Assembly: GCA_017433725.1 (NCBI GenBank)
Contig: JAFRGQ010000098.1
Location: 186,001 to 250,000, forward strand
Origin: Lachnospiraceae bacterium
Lineage (GTDB): Bacteria > Bacillota > Clostridia > Lachnospirales > Lachnospiraceae
Reading direction: 5' to 3'
DNA: 64,000 bases
How positions within the stretch are numbered: the first letter of the stretch is position 1; each line of letters begins with the position of its first letter. The notes under the pieces are model-generated. The model was given only the letters and a program-made list of their open reading frames with translations, did not search any database and was not told the origin of the DNA. The position numbers and the translations under genes were made by a program. Positions 34,941 to 43,015 of this stretch are shown piece by piece.

Positions 34941-36095
34941 ATGCTTAGACAGTATAAAATCAGAGATTACAATTTCAGACTGGTCCTGTGGCTTCTGGTA
35001 CTCTCGATCCTGGGAGTACTGCTCGTCGGATCTGCCGAGTCTACACTACAGTTCCGACAGCTCGGTGGCGTTATTCTCGGTCTTGTGGTCATGGTCATCG
35101 TATCTCTGACCGACTATTCCTGGATCATGAATTTCTACTGGTTCGCTTATGTCGGCAACATCTTTATGCTTTTGCTGGTTATTGTTGTCGGTTCCGACGC
35201 CGGCGGCGCCACAAGATGGATCTCCATAGCCGGTCTCAGATTTCAGCCGGTCGAGCTTACAAAGATCATACTCATCGTTTTCTTCTCGAAGTACTTTATG
35301 GATACAGAGAACAATCTCAATAAGCCGAGAAGTATACTCAGATCGCTTCTGCTGATCGGTCTGCCTCTGTTCCTCGTATTCAGTCAGCCGGATCTTAAGA
35401 ATACTCTTACAATTATGGCGATTTTTTCGATCCTGTACTATTCGGCCGGACTTAGCTACAAAATCATCATTTCCGTTATTGCAGCTGTTGCGATCCTTGC
35501 CGGCGTATTCATGGCGATAGTCACGCAGCCGAATCAACATCTGATTCGAGAGTATCAGCGTCAGCGAATCATGGCGTTCCTGAATCCGGACGAAGCGGAA
35601 TACACTGATGATACTACGCAGCAGAATAACTCTGTAACGGCAATCGGCAGCGGTATGCTGACCGGTAAGGGACTGAATAACTCGGATGTTTCTTCAGCCA
35701 ATAAAGGTAATTTCATTTCTGAGATCCAGACCGACTTCATCTTCGCAGTGGCGGGAGAGGAACTTGGATTTTTAGGAAGCTGCGGTATTATCATCCTGCT
35801 TTTATTGATAGTTCTGGAATGTCTGCATATGAGTACCCGGGCGAAGGACCTGTCCGGAAAGCTTGTCTGTTGCGGGGTAGCTTCCAATGTTGCCCTGCAG
35901 AGTTTTATCAACATCGGCGTTGCCACAAGAATGCTGCCGAATACAGGTACGCCGCTGCCCTTCGTAAGCTATGGTCTGACCTCGCTGGTCAGTCTTTATA
36001 TCGGTATGGGCATGGTGCTGAACGTAGGGCTGCAGGAAAAAATTGAATTGGAAGAAGTCAGCCACAGGAGATTGCCGGTACATCAGGAGGCATGA
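34941..36095 (+). CDS. rodA: RodA (SEDS peptidoglycan glycosyltransferase)
   Basis: Polytopic SEDS-family polymerase of lipid II, working with PBP2. About ten hydrophobic segments in 384 aa. Family blocks include GGATRWISIAGLRFQPVE, FSQPDLKNTL and the C-terminal PNTGTPLPFVSYGLTSLVSLYIGMG region (which I read as RMLPNTGTPLPFVSYG). ATG at 34941 has AAGG 4 nt upstream and AAGGAG further up, so initiation may be modest. The 154-nt gap after mrdA is the only large break in the elongasome run. The stop overlaps the next start (ATGA). Confidence 0.92.
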   Translation: MLRQYKIRDYNFRLVLWLLVLSILGVLLVGSAESTLQFRQLGGVILGLVVMVIVSLTDYSWIMNFYWFAYVGNIFMLLLVIVVGSDAGGATRWISIAGLRFQPVELTKIILIVFFSKYFMDTENNLNKPRSILRSLLLIGLPLFLVFSQPDLKNTLTIMAIFSILYYSAGLSYKIIISVIAAVAILAGVFMAIVTQPNQHLIREYQRQRIMAFLNPDEAEYTDDTTQQNNSVTAIGSGMLTGKGLNNSDVSSANKGNFISEIQTDFIFAVAGEELGFLGSCGIIILLLLIVLECLHMSTRAKDLSGKLVCCGVASNVALQSFINIGVATRMLPNTGTPLPFVSYGLTSLVSLYIGMGMVLNVGLQEKIELEEVSHRRLPVHQEA

Positions 36096-37642
36096 ACGTG
36101 AAAGTGAGGAATTTTCTCGAAAAAAAACCGGGCCCGATAAAGCTGTTCGGGCGGCTTGGCAGTAATGACTTACCCAATCAGGATAAGTCCGCCCATGAAG
36201 ATGCTAAGACAGCTTCTGAAGAAGCAGAGGATGCACCAAAAGACGTAAAAGCTCCTGCGGATGGTGTTAAAACTGTTCCGAAAGAGGATAAGACTGCCTC
36301 GAAGGATATTAAAGCTGTTCCGAAAGAGGATAAGACTGCCTCGAGGGATATTAAAGCTGTTCCGAAAGAGGATAAGACTGCCTCGAAGGATAATAAAGCT
36401 GCTTCAAAAGAGAATAAGCATGCTTTAAAAGATATTAAAGCTGCTTTGAAAGAAGTTCAGGCTAAAGCTCCTGTTATACATAAAAAACATGAGACGGACA
36501 GCACGGAAGCGGCAGATGAAGTCATCGCAGATGCCGCGGTCGAAGATAAATCGGAGATAACTGATAAGGGCAGGAACCGTCTTTCTGCCGTTATGGGAAC
36601 TATTTCGAATGCTTTCGAAAATACAGTCAGATTTATGCGCTCGCTGTCTCCGAAAATGCTCCTGACTGTCACGCTGATCGGAATTATGCTGGTTGCTGCC
36701 ACAATCGGCCTGCTTACGGCACTGATCCTGCATCATGCGGACAATCTGCCTTTGACTGCTCCGTACTCCAACAAAGAACTCGTATATCAGGCCAGTGAGG
36801 ACACAGCTCTTGCTGTCAGCAACGCATTGTCTTCCGACCTATGTGTCGGGAAGGATAACACGAGCACAGGTGATATCGTACTCAAGGAAGGAGAATCTGC
36901 CGCTCTCTTTGATCTGGAAGACAAGGAAGTCATATTTGCCAAGAATATGTATGAAAAGATTTATCCTGCGTCCATTACGAAAATCATGACGGCAATTCTG
37001 ACTTTGAAGTACGGGAACATGGACGATGTGGTCACGATCATGTGGCGCGATCTCGAACTCGAGTCCGGTTCGCAGGTAGTGGGATTTCATATCGGCGATC
37101 AGGTGACTGTCCGCGAACTTCTGCACGGACTTCTCGTCCATTCGGGAAATGATGCGGCTATGGCTCTTGCGAGATACGTCGGCGGCGGATCCATGAACAG
37201 TTTTGTCCAGATGATGAACGATGAACTCGTTCAAATCGGAGCGACCGGATCGCATTTCACGAATCCGACAGGTCTGCAGGATTCGGATCACTATACCACC
37301 GTATATGATATTTATCTGATGCTCAACGAAGCGATAAAGTACAGTGATTTTGTAAGTATAATGCAGATATCGGTCTATAACGTCACTTACACGACCGCGT
37401 CGGGAGAGACGAAGTTCGTAAACCTTGACTCAACGGATCACTATCTTACCGGCGAGATCAAACCGCCGAAAGACGTAGTCGTTCTGGGCGGTAAGACGGG
37501 TACTACATCCATAGCGGGACACTGTCTTGCTATCGTCTCGCAGAACGCATTCGGGCAGCCGTACATATCAATCATAGTAGGTGCACAGACAACGGAAGAC
37601 CTCTATGAGGATATGAATGTACTCCTGTCTGAAATAAACTGA
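36092..37642 (+). CDS. D-alanyl-D-alanine carboxypeptidase with N-terminal cytosolic repeat tail
   Basis: Low-molecular-mass PBP trimming pentapeptide stems. Catalytic motifs: Ser294-x-x-Lys297 (SITK), SGN at 351-353 and KTG starting at Lys468. The protein lacks a cleavable signal peptide. Instead, a ~187-residue, Lys/Asp/Ala-rich cytosolic region precedes a single membrane helix (~188-214), so the enzyme domain is N-terminally anchored outside. The tail contains a 14-residue tandem repeat (60-115). No C-terminal amphipathic anchor is evident. 516 aa, about 100-130 longer than DacA/DacF types. Overlaps rodA by four bases, implying co-expression with elongation genes. Confidence 0.9.
   Translation: MNVKVRNFLEKKPGPIKLFGRLGSNDLPNQDKSAHEDAKTASEEAEDAPKDVKAPADGVKTVPKEDKTASKDIKAVPKEDKTASRDIKAVPKEDKTASKDNKAASKENKHALKDIKAALKEVQAKAPVIHKKHETDSTEAADEVIADAAVEDKSEITDKGRNRLSAVMGTISNAFENTVRFMRSLSPKMLLTVTLIGIMLVAATIGLLTALILHHADNLPLTAPYSNKELVYQASEDTALAVSNALSSDLCVGKDNTSTGDIVLKEGESAALFDLEDKEVIFAKNMYEKIYPASITKIMTAILTLKYGNMDDVVTIMWRDLELESGSQVVGFHIGDQVTVRELLHGLLVHSGNDAAMALARYVGGGSMNSFVQMMNDELVQIGATGSHFTNPTGLQDSDHYTTVYDIYLMLNEAIKYSDFVSIMQISVYNVTYTTASGETKFVNLDSTDHYLTGEIKPPKDVVVLGGKTGTTSIAGHCLAIVSQNAFGQPYISIIVGAQTTEDLYEDMNVLLSEIN
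36269..36436 (+). repeat. 42-bp coding tandem repeat, about four units
   Basis: Units start at 36269, 36311, 36353 and 36395. Units 1-3 differ from each other by one to four bases; unit 4 is degenerate and a fifth is barely traceable. Each encodes K(T/A)VPKEDKTAS(K/R)D(I/N). The in-frame length allows expansion or contraction without frameshift. Confidence 0.9.
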
Positions 37643-37659
37643 GAGCCCTACATAATCCC

Positions 37660-37688
37660 TTGTGTTTTTTGGGCATATAAATTATAAT
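37660..37688 (+). promoter_or_regulatory. promoter for the P-loop gene and downstream run
   Basis: TTGTGT (37660-37665), 17-bp spacer, perfect TATAAT (37683-37688). It gives a leader of about 80 nt. Confidence 0.55.
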
Positions 37689-37773
37689 TATAGTCAAGAA
37701 CCGGGTGCCTATCTCAGGTTCCACCGACGCTGAAAATGGTAGTAAACACAATGAATAAAGGAGGAAAACGGAT

Positions 37774-38193
37774 ATGGTTCGTTTAATTGTTGGTCATAAA
37801 GGAAAAGGTAAAACGACAGAAATCCTGCAGATTGCTAATCAGCATATTAAAGAGGCTACAGGAAATGTCGTTTATCTTGACAAGAGCAACAAGCATATGT
37901 ATGAATTGAACAATAAGATCCGTCTTATTGACGTATCCAGATATCCGATCGAAAATAGCGAGCAGTTCATCGGCTTTGTCTGCGGTATCGTTTCACAGGA
38001 TCACGATCTGCAGGAGATGTACCTTGACGGTTTGCTGAAATGCGCCAAACTGAAAGAGGAAGATATTACAGATACTATTCTGAAACTTAACAACGTCAGC
38101 ACACAATTTGATTTTGAACTTATTATTTCCGTCTCTGTAGCACAGGAAGAACTTGATGAGCGACTCAAGGAGCTCGTTCTTCTTTCGCTTTAA
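37774..38193 (+). CDS. small P-loop protein of unknown function
   Basis: 139-aa soluble protein beginning with a Walker A motif, VGHKGKGKTTEI (about 6-17). A possible Walker B-like hydrophobic strand ending in acid is not clear, and the C-terminal third (KLKEEDITDTILKLNNV) is helical. Databases often label such proteins 'twitching motility PilT', which the sequence does not justify. Excellent AAAGGAGG site 9 nt before the ATG and its own promoter. It leads the group with an HlyD-like protein, yggS and sepF, so a division or envelope role is possible but unproven. Confidence 0.75.
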   Translation: MVRLIVGHKGKGKTTEILQIANQHIKEATGNVVYLDKSNKHMYELNNKIRLIDVSRYPIENSEQFIGFVCGIVSQDHDLQEMYLDGLLKCAKLKEEDITDTILKLNNVSTQFDFELIISVSVAQEELDERLKELVLLSL

Positions 38194-38226
38194 TGCTTTC
38201 ACAATAAACAGTATAAGGGATGAAAA

Positions 38227-39603
38227 TTGAAAGATAGAGAAAACAGAAATTCCGGTATTCAGCGATATTTTTCGCTGAATATCGGAACGATTATTTTCAG
38301 TGCGGTTTTTATTTATCTGGTGGTGAGCCTTATTTTATATCTCACATCCAATCATGTACAGTCCTATCAGGTAACATCGGGACCGCTTGCCAAAAACAAT
38401 ACATACACGGGACTTGTTCTTCGCTCCGAGCAGGTGGTATCTGCCGACTCCGGCGGGTATATAACGTATTATGCACGTGATAATTCGAGGGTGAAACGAT
38501 ACGGCGCCGTTTATTCTGTGAGTCCATCCTCGCTGGATAAAGAGGGCGCCGAGATTTCGGAAGAGACGCTTTCCGGTATTCGAAAGCATGTACGTGACTT
38601 TGCGACAGGCTATTCGCCGAGAGATTATCGCAATGTATACTCCCTCAAGTATACACTGGAAGGTGATATTTTGGACAATACACTGGCTGATTCACCCGAT
38701 CTGGTAACGAATACGGGTGCTTCCTCCATCACATTCGGAAACCAGACTATCAGTACCTGTCCGGTGGACGGTATGGTCAGCTATTGTATTGACGGATACG
38801 AGAACTTTACCCTGGAAGATATAACCCCGGATGCGCTTGACAGAAATTCCTATCATCCGACCGATCTCAAGATAAGCGGCCAGATAAAGGCGGGGCAGCA
38901 GGTCTACAAGGTAATCAACTCCGAGAACTGGTCGTTGATCATTCCGCTCACATCAAGGCAGATCGTGCAGATGACGGATAAAAAGACCATGCGCGTTAAG
39001 TTCTTGTCGGACGATGTAACACAGAACGCTGCATTTTCAATCCTTACCTCGGCCAACGGTTCGTACTATGGGAAGCTCGATTTCACCTCCGGAGTTATCA
39101 GATATCTCGATACAAGATTTTTGGATATTGAACTTGTGACAAATGCCGCTACCGGTCTCAAAGTTCCGGTTACTTCCGTGGTATCCAAAAAGTTCTACAC
39201 TATACCTGTCGAGTACGGTACACAGGGAGGAGATTCCAATTCCGTGGGCTTTCTGCGATATAAGAGAGCTGAGGACGGAAGCGACAGCACCGAATTCATC
39301 GCTCCGACCATATATAATGTTCAGGACGGCAAGTATTATATAGACACCATTGACTTTGATGAAGGCGATATTATTATGAAGGAAGGTACGTCATCCGATC
39401 GTTATATTATCAATAACACGGATACTCTTGAGGGAGTGTACTGTACCAATAAAGGATATGCCGTCTTCAGACGGGTCAACATTATTGACAAGAATGAGCA
39501 GTACTGCCTTGTTGAGAGCGGTACTCCTTACGGAATAGCTCAATTTGATTATATCGTCACGGATTCTACCAAAGTAAAAGAATCGCAAGTGACTGCGAGG
39601 TAA
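38227..39603 (+). CDS. HlyD-like membrane-anchored protein, function unknown
   Basis: Single N-terminal membrane helix (~17-40, IGTIIFSAVFIYLVVSLILYL), then an extracellular beta-rich region resembling HlyD/MacA adaptors (TYTGLVLRSEQVVSADSGGYITYY as a biotinyl-lipoyl-like strand pair). No long coiled-coil hairpin is apparent, and no ABC exporter is next to it, so an efflux role is not supported by context. 458 aa. TTG start at 38227 with AAGGGATG upstream. It lies 3 nt before yggS; proteins like this are recurrent neighbours of yggS-sepF in Clostridia, which points to division or wall metabolism. Confidence 0.75.
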   Translation: MKDRENRNSGIQRYFSLNIGTIIFSAVFIYLVVSLILYLTSNHVQSYQVTSGPLAKNNTYTGLVLRSEQVVSADSGGYITYYARDNSRVKRYGAVYSVSPSSLDKEGAEISEETLSGIRKHVRDFATGYSPRDYRNVYSLKYTLEGDILDNTLADSPDLVTNTGASSITFGNQTISTCPVDGMVSYCIDGYENFTLEDITPDALDRNSYHPTDLKISGQIKAGQQVYKVINSENWSLIIPLTSRQIVQMTDKKTMRVKFLSDDVTQNAAFSILTSANGSYYGKLDFTSGVIRYLDTRFLDIELVTNAATGLKVPVTSVVSKKFYTIPVEYGTQGGDSNSVGFLRYKRAEDGSDSTEFIAPTIYNVQDGKYYIDTIDFDEGDIIMKEGTSSDRYIINNTDTLEGVYCTNKGYAVFRRVNIIDKNEQYCLVESGTPYGIAQFDYIVTDSTKVKESQVTAR

Positions 39604-39606
39604 ACT

Positions 39607-40299
39607 ATGCTGAAAGCAAATCTGGATCATGTAAAAGAACTGGTCAATGAAGCTTGCGTGCGGAGAGGGCGCGATGCGTCGGAAGTGACGATCGTAGCGG
39701 TCAGCAAAACGAAGCCTGAAGAAGCTATCATGGAGCTTTATGACGCCGGCCACAGGGACTTCGGTGAGAACTATATTCAGGAACTCAGAAAAAAGCATGA
39801 TGATCTCCCGAAGGATATACGCTGGCACATGATCGGTCATCTGCAGCGCAACAAAGTCAAGTATATAGCAGAATACATTCATTTGATTCATTCTGTCGAT
39901 TCCTACGCGCTCGCCGAGACGATCAATAAGGAAGCCGCAAAGCACGGACGTATCATCCCGATCCTGATTGAAGTAAATGTCGGCGGTGAAGAGAGTAAGT
40001 TCGGTGTAAGTCCTGAAGAAGCTCCGGGTCTTGTTGAACAGATCAGCCAACTCCCGAATATCCGTATCGAAGGCTTTATGACAAGCGCTCCGTATTTTGA
40101 AGATCCTGAGGAAGACCGAGCGTGCTTCGCCAATTTGCGCGATTTAAGTGTTGACATAGGTAGTAAAAAAATTGATAATGTAAAAGTAAATGCTTTGAGT
40201 ATGGGTATGTCCAATGACTATATTGTGGCGGTAGAGGAAGGTTCCACAATGGTCAGAGTCGGAACAAGTATCTTCGGCGCGCGTGACTACTCAAAATAA
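39607..40299 (+). CDS. yggS: YggS-family PLP homeostasis protein
   Basis: Cytosolic PLP-binding protein with a single TIM-barrel domain and no known catalysis; it buffers PLP and influences amino-acid metabolism. PLP lysine is in VAVSKTKP (about residue 36). Other blocks: DFGENYIQELRKK, WHMIGHLQRNKV, LSMGMSNDY. 230 aa is normal. GAGG overlaps the preceding stop and precedes the ATG. Genes of this family stand upstream of sepF across Firmicutes and Actinobacteria. Confidence 0.94.
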   Translation: MLKANLDHVKELVNEACVRRGRDASEVTIVAVSKTKPEEAIMELYDAGHRDFGENYIQELRKKHDDLPKDIRWHMIGHLQRNKVKYIAEYIHLIHSVDSYALAETINKEAAKHGRIIPILIEVNVGGEESKFGVSPEEAPGLVEQISQLPNIRIEGFMTSAPYFEDPEEDRACFANLRDLSVDIGSKKIDNVKVNALSMGMSNDYIVAVEEGSTMVRVGTSIFGARDYSK

Positions 40300-40321
40300 T
40301 GAGATCGGAGAATGTTAGAGT

Positions 40322-41245
40322 ATGAGTTTGTTTGATCGGCTTCTTGGCGCTATCAGGTTGGGTGATGACGACGAATTGGATGATGACGATTACGACGAAG
40401 ATGACGAACTGGATGAAGAAGACGACGAAGAGGAAGATTTTGAGGAAGATAAACCGAATAAGCTGTTCAGTATGAAATTCCGGAAGAAGTCCCGCGACAC
40501 AGAGTACGATGAAGAGGATGATGAAGACTCTGACGACGAAGAGGACGACGAGGAAGAGGAAGAAGATAAACCGAGAAGATCCTTCTTCCCGTTCGGAGGC
40601 AGAAAGAAAAAAGCTTCACGGGTCGAAGAGGAAGACGACGAGGACGAGGAGGAAGAGGAGGAAGAACCTCCGCGTTCCAGACGTTCTTCCGAGAGAAAAG
40701 CATCCAGAACACGCGACAGAAGATCACAGCCCCGCAGAGATACATCTGCCAGGCAGTCACAGAGCAGCTACACATCCTCGCAGAGCGCGTATTCGTCATC
40801 CGGATCCTATTCTTCGGCAGCGTATTCTTCTGCAGGAACAACATCCGGCCGAACAGGATACAGGAGCCAGGGCGATGAAATCGACTGGTCATCTTTCGTC
40901 ACACAGAAGCCCGGCGTAAAGCCGAAGTCACATAAGAAACGTAATACAGGAGCCAGGGTAAGAGTAGAGGTCATCGTTCCGAAGTCAATGGAGGATACGC
41001 AGGATATCGCAGAACTGCTTATGTCCGATGCGGCCGTGATTCTGAATCTGGAATTTATCGATGTGGATACAGCTCGTAGAATCGTTGATTTTTCATGCGG
41101 TGCATGCTATGCCCTTGACGGAGGTGTACAGCAGGTTTCTAATTATGTCTACATTCTCACGCCGGTGAACGTTGAGGTTTCCGGAGATTTCACAAGCATG
41201 TTCAGTAATTTCTTTGAGTTTTCTTCGAAGAGATCCGTTTACTGA
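40322..41245 (+). CDS. sepF: cell division protein SepF, extended low-complexity form
   Basis: FtsZ-ring membrane anchor. The N-terminal amphipathic helix MSLFDRLLGAIRLG fits membrane binding. The SepF (DUF552) domain occupies about 215-297, with EVIVPKSMEDTQDIAELL and FSCGACYALDG. Between them are ~190 residues of low complexity: three acidic blocks alternating with KKSR/RKKK basic patches, then an Arg/Ser-rich and Ser/Tyr-rich stretch (~110-200). 307 aa is about twice the usual 150. The acidic runs are encoded by GAT/GAC/GAA/GAG mixtures, so this is not simple codon slippage. GAGAATG-type spacing upstream; SD weak. Confidence 0.9.
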   Translation: MSLFDRLLGAIRLGDDDELDDDDYDEDDELDEEDDEEEDFEEDKPNKLFSMKFRKKSRDTEYDEEDDEDSDDEEDDEEEEEDKPRRSFFPFGGRKKKASRVEEEDDEDEEEEEEEPPRSRRSSERKASRTRDRRSQPRRDTSARQSQSSYTSSQSAYSSSGSYSSAAYSSAGTTSGRTGYRSQGDEIDWSSFVTQKPGVKPKSHKKRNTGARVRVEVIVPKSMEDTQDIAELLMSDAAVILNLEFIDVDTARRIVDFSCGACYALDGGVQQVSNYVYILTPVNVEVSGDFTSMFSNFFEFSSKRSVY

Positions 41246-41279
41246 TCAGCCAACGGTTTATAGATAATAGTCTATTCGA

Positions 41280-41312
41280 GCACCAGGCTTCAGGTCTGGT
41301 GCTTAGTTTTTG
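41280..41312 (+). terminator. intrinsic terminator after sepF
   Basis: GCACCAG (41280-41286) pairs with CTGGTGC (41296-41302), followed by TTAGTTTTTG. Its tail is the left arm of the large dyad at 41301-41349. Confidence 0.65.
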
Positions 41313-41349
41313 TAATAGTGATCTTCGTTCCCTATTACAAAAACTAAGC
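41301..41349. repeat. perfect 18-bp inverted repeat between sepF and aroB
   Basis: Left arm 41301-41318 begins GCTTAGTTTTTG; right arm 41332-41349 is its exact reverse complement; the loop is 13 nt. The left arm overlaps the sepF terminator tail. Confidence 0.85.
41310..41338 (+). promoter_or_regulatory. candidate aroB promoter inside the dyad
   Basis: TTGTAA (41310-41315) in the left arm and TATTAC (41333-41338) in the right arm are 17 bp apart. Each matches consensus at four of six positions. Confidence 0.4.
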
Positions 41350-41420
41350 CACACAGTGATGTTCTAAAAATGCGAGAATTTCAAAATATGTCAAATTATG
41401 TCAAAGCGAGGAAAAAGAAT

Positions 41421-42488
41421 ATGAAATTGTACTTCGATGAGTCTTTTGAGGATCTTAAAAAAGCTTTTTCGGAATTATCCACATTACCCGGGAAAGTTTG
41501 CATTGTCGCCGATACGAACACGGGCCCTCTCTATGCAGATTCGATCATTGATGTCTTAAAGGAAATGTTTGATAGTGTGGATAACTTTTTCTTTCCTGCC
41601 GGCGAGGAGAATAAGAATCTGCGTTCCATTGAAGCTCTGTATAACTTTCTCCTTGATAAACACTATGACAGGCATGATTGCCTGATCGCCCTCGGAGGAG
41701 GTGTTGTAGGTGATATGACCGGCTTCACAGCTGCTACCTACCTCAGAGGCATTTCATATGTCCAGGTCCCTACCACGCTTCTCGCCCAGGTCGATTCCAG
41801 CATAGGCGGGAAGACCGGCGTGGACTTTATGGGATATAAGAATATGGTGGGTGCGTTCCATCTGCCGGAATTCGTATATACGAATCCGCTGACTTTGAAG
41901 ACTCTTCCGGAGAAGGAATTTGTCTCGGGTATGGGTGAGGTACTTAAGTCTGCGTTACTGGCAGACAGCGACTTCTTCGAGTGGATTCTTGATCATATGG
42001 ATGGGATAACCGAGCAGGAAGATAACGTGATTTTTGAAATGGTCAGAAAGACTGCTTCTATTAAAGAAAAGATAGTAGAGAAGGATCCGACCGAAAAAGG
42101 TGAGCGTGCGCTTCTGAATCTCGGACACACGATTGGCCATGCCGTCGAAAAATACAAGAATTTCACCATGCCTCACGGGATGTGTGTCGGACTCGGATGC
42201 ATCGCAGCGGCTGCGATCAGCATGAAACGCGGCTATCTGGGACCGGAAGAGCTTTATGAAATCCGCGATGTTTGTGTCATGTTCGGGCTTCCTATGTTCA
42301 TCGACGGTATCGATGATCAGGAAATTCTGAAAATAACCAAATCAGATAAAAAGATGGTCGGCGGCCACATCCGATTTATTTTACTGGAGGAAATCGGCAA
42401 AGCTGTCATTGCGGACGACGTGACGGATGAGGAAATTCTTGAGGGAATACGGTTCATAAACGGGGATGAAATCCGCTTCGAAGATTGA
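41421..42488 (+). CDS. aroB: 3-dehydroquinate synthase
   Basis: Second step of the shikimate pathway: converts DAHP to 3-dehydroquinate, NAD+ and divalent metal dependent. Blocks: LGGGVVGDMTGF (NAD loop), PTTLLAQVDSSIGGKTGVD, GEVLKSALL, and the metal ligands in LNLGHTIGHA and MPHGMCVG. 355 aa from the ATG at 41421, which has GAGG 8 nt upstream; two earlier in-frame ATGs (41370, 41388) have no SD and lie close to the dyad. No other aro gene is nearby. lspA starts 20 nt after its stop. Confidence 0.94.
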   Translation: MKLYFDESFEDLKKAFSELSTLPGKVCIVADTNTGPLYADSIIDVLKEMFDSVDNFFFPAGEENKNLRSIEALYNFLLDKHYDRHDCLIALGGGVVGDMTGFTAATYLRGISYVQVPTTLLAQVDSSIGGKTGVDFMGYKNMVGAFHLPEFVYTNPLTLKTLPEKEFVSGMGEVLKSALLADSDFFEWILDHMDGITEQEDNVIFEMVRKTASIKEKIVEKDPTEKGERALLNLGHTIGHAVEKYKNFTMPHGMCVGLGCIAAAAISMKRGYLGPEELYEIRDVCVMFGLPMFIDGIDDQEILKITKSDKKMVGGHIRFILLEEIGKAVIADDVTDEEILEGIRFINGDEIRFED

Positions 42489-42508
42489 ATAAGGAGATAA
42501 AACTGCTT

Positions 42509-43015
42509 ATGAAAACACAAAAGCAATACGGGCGTTATTTAGCAGCCATCGCTCTGTTCGCAGTGCTGGTCTGCCTTGATCTAATGACGAAGCTTTGGGC
42601 CCGTAAAACACTCCCGGAGAAACCGCTCATCCTTATAAAGGGTGTGTTCGAATTCCGGTATCTTGAGAACAGAGGAGCTGCATTCGGCCTCCTGCAGAAT
42701 CAGAGGACGTTCTTTATCATCCTGACGGTCATTTTTCTTGCAGCCATGATATATGTTTATGTGAGGATACCTTCGGACAGGAAATATCTGCCGCTCCGTT
42801 TGCTCGTTATCATCGTTTCTGCGGGAGCATTCGGCAACTTTTATGATCGTCTGACGCTGACATATGTCCGGGACTTCCTGTATTTTTCACTGATTGATTT
42901 CCCGATTTTCAATGTGGCTGACATTTATGTGACATGTTCGGCGGTCGCGTTCTTTGTACTGGTCGTGTTCGTCTATAAAGAAGATGATCTCGCATTTATG
43001 GAGAAGAAGAAATGA
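42509..43015 (+). CDS. lspA: prolipoprotein signal peptidase II
   Basis: Aspartyl membrane protease that removes signal peptides from lipoproteins such as those at 14603 and 49256. About four membrane helices in 168 aa. The catalytic aspartates are in GNFYDRLTLTYVRDF and FNVADIYV, and ENRGAAFGLL is the other conserved block. ATG at 42509 is preferred, with AAGGAGA 12 nt upstream (long spacing); a TTG at 42485 precedes that site. Its stop overlaps the rluD start (ATGA). Confidence 0.92.
   Translation: MKTQKQYGRYLAAIALFAVLVCLDLMTKLWARKTLPEKPLILIKGVFEFRYLENRGAAFGLLQNQRTFFIILTVIFLAAMIYVYVRIPSDRKYLPLRLLVIIVSAGAFGNFYDRLTLTYVRDFLYFSLIDFPIFNVADIYVTCSAVAFFVLVVFVYKEDDLAFMEKKK

Noticed and set aside
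36269..36436. CRISPR-like direct repeats
   Set aside because: Repeats are in frame, contiguous without unique spacers, and encode a protein repeat.
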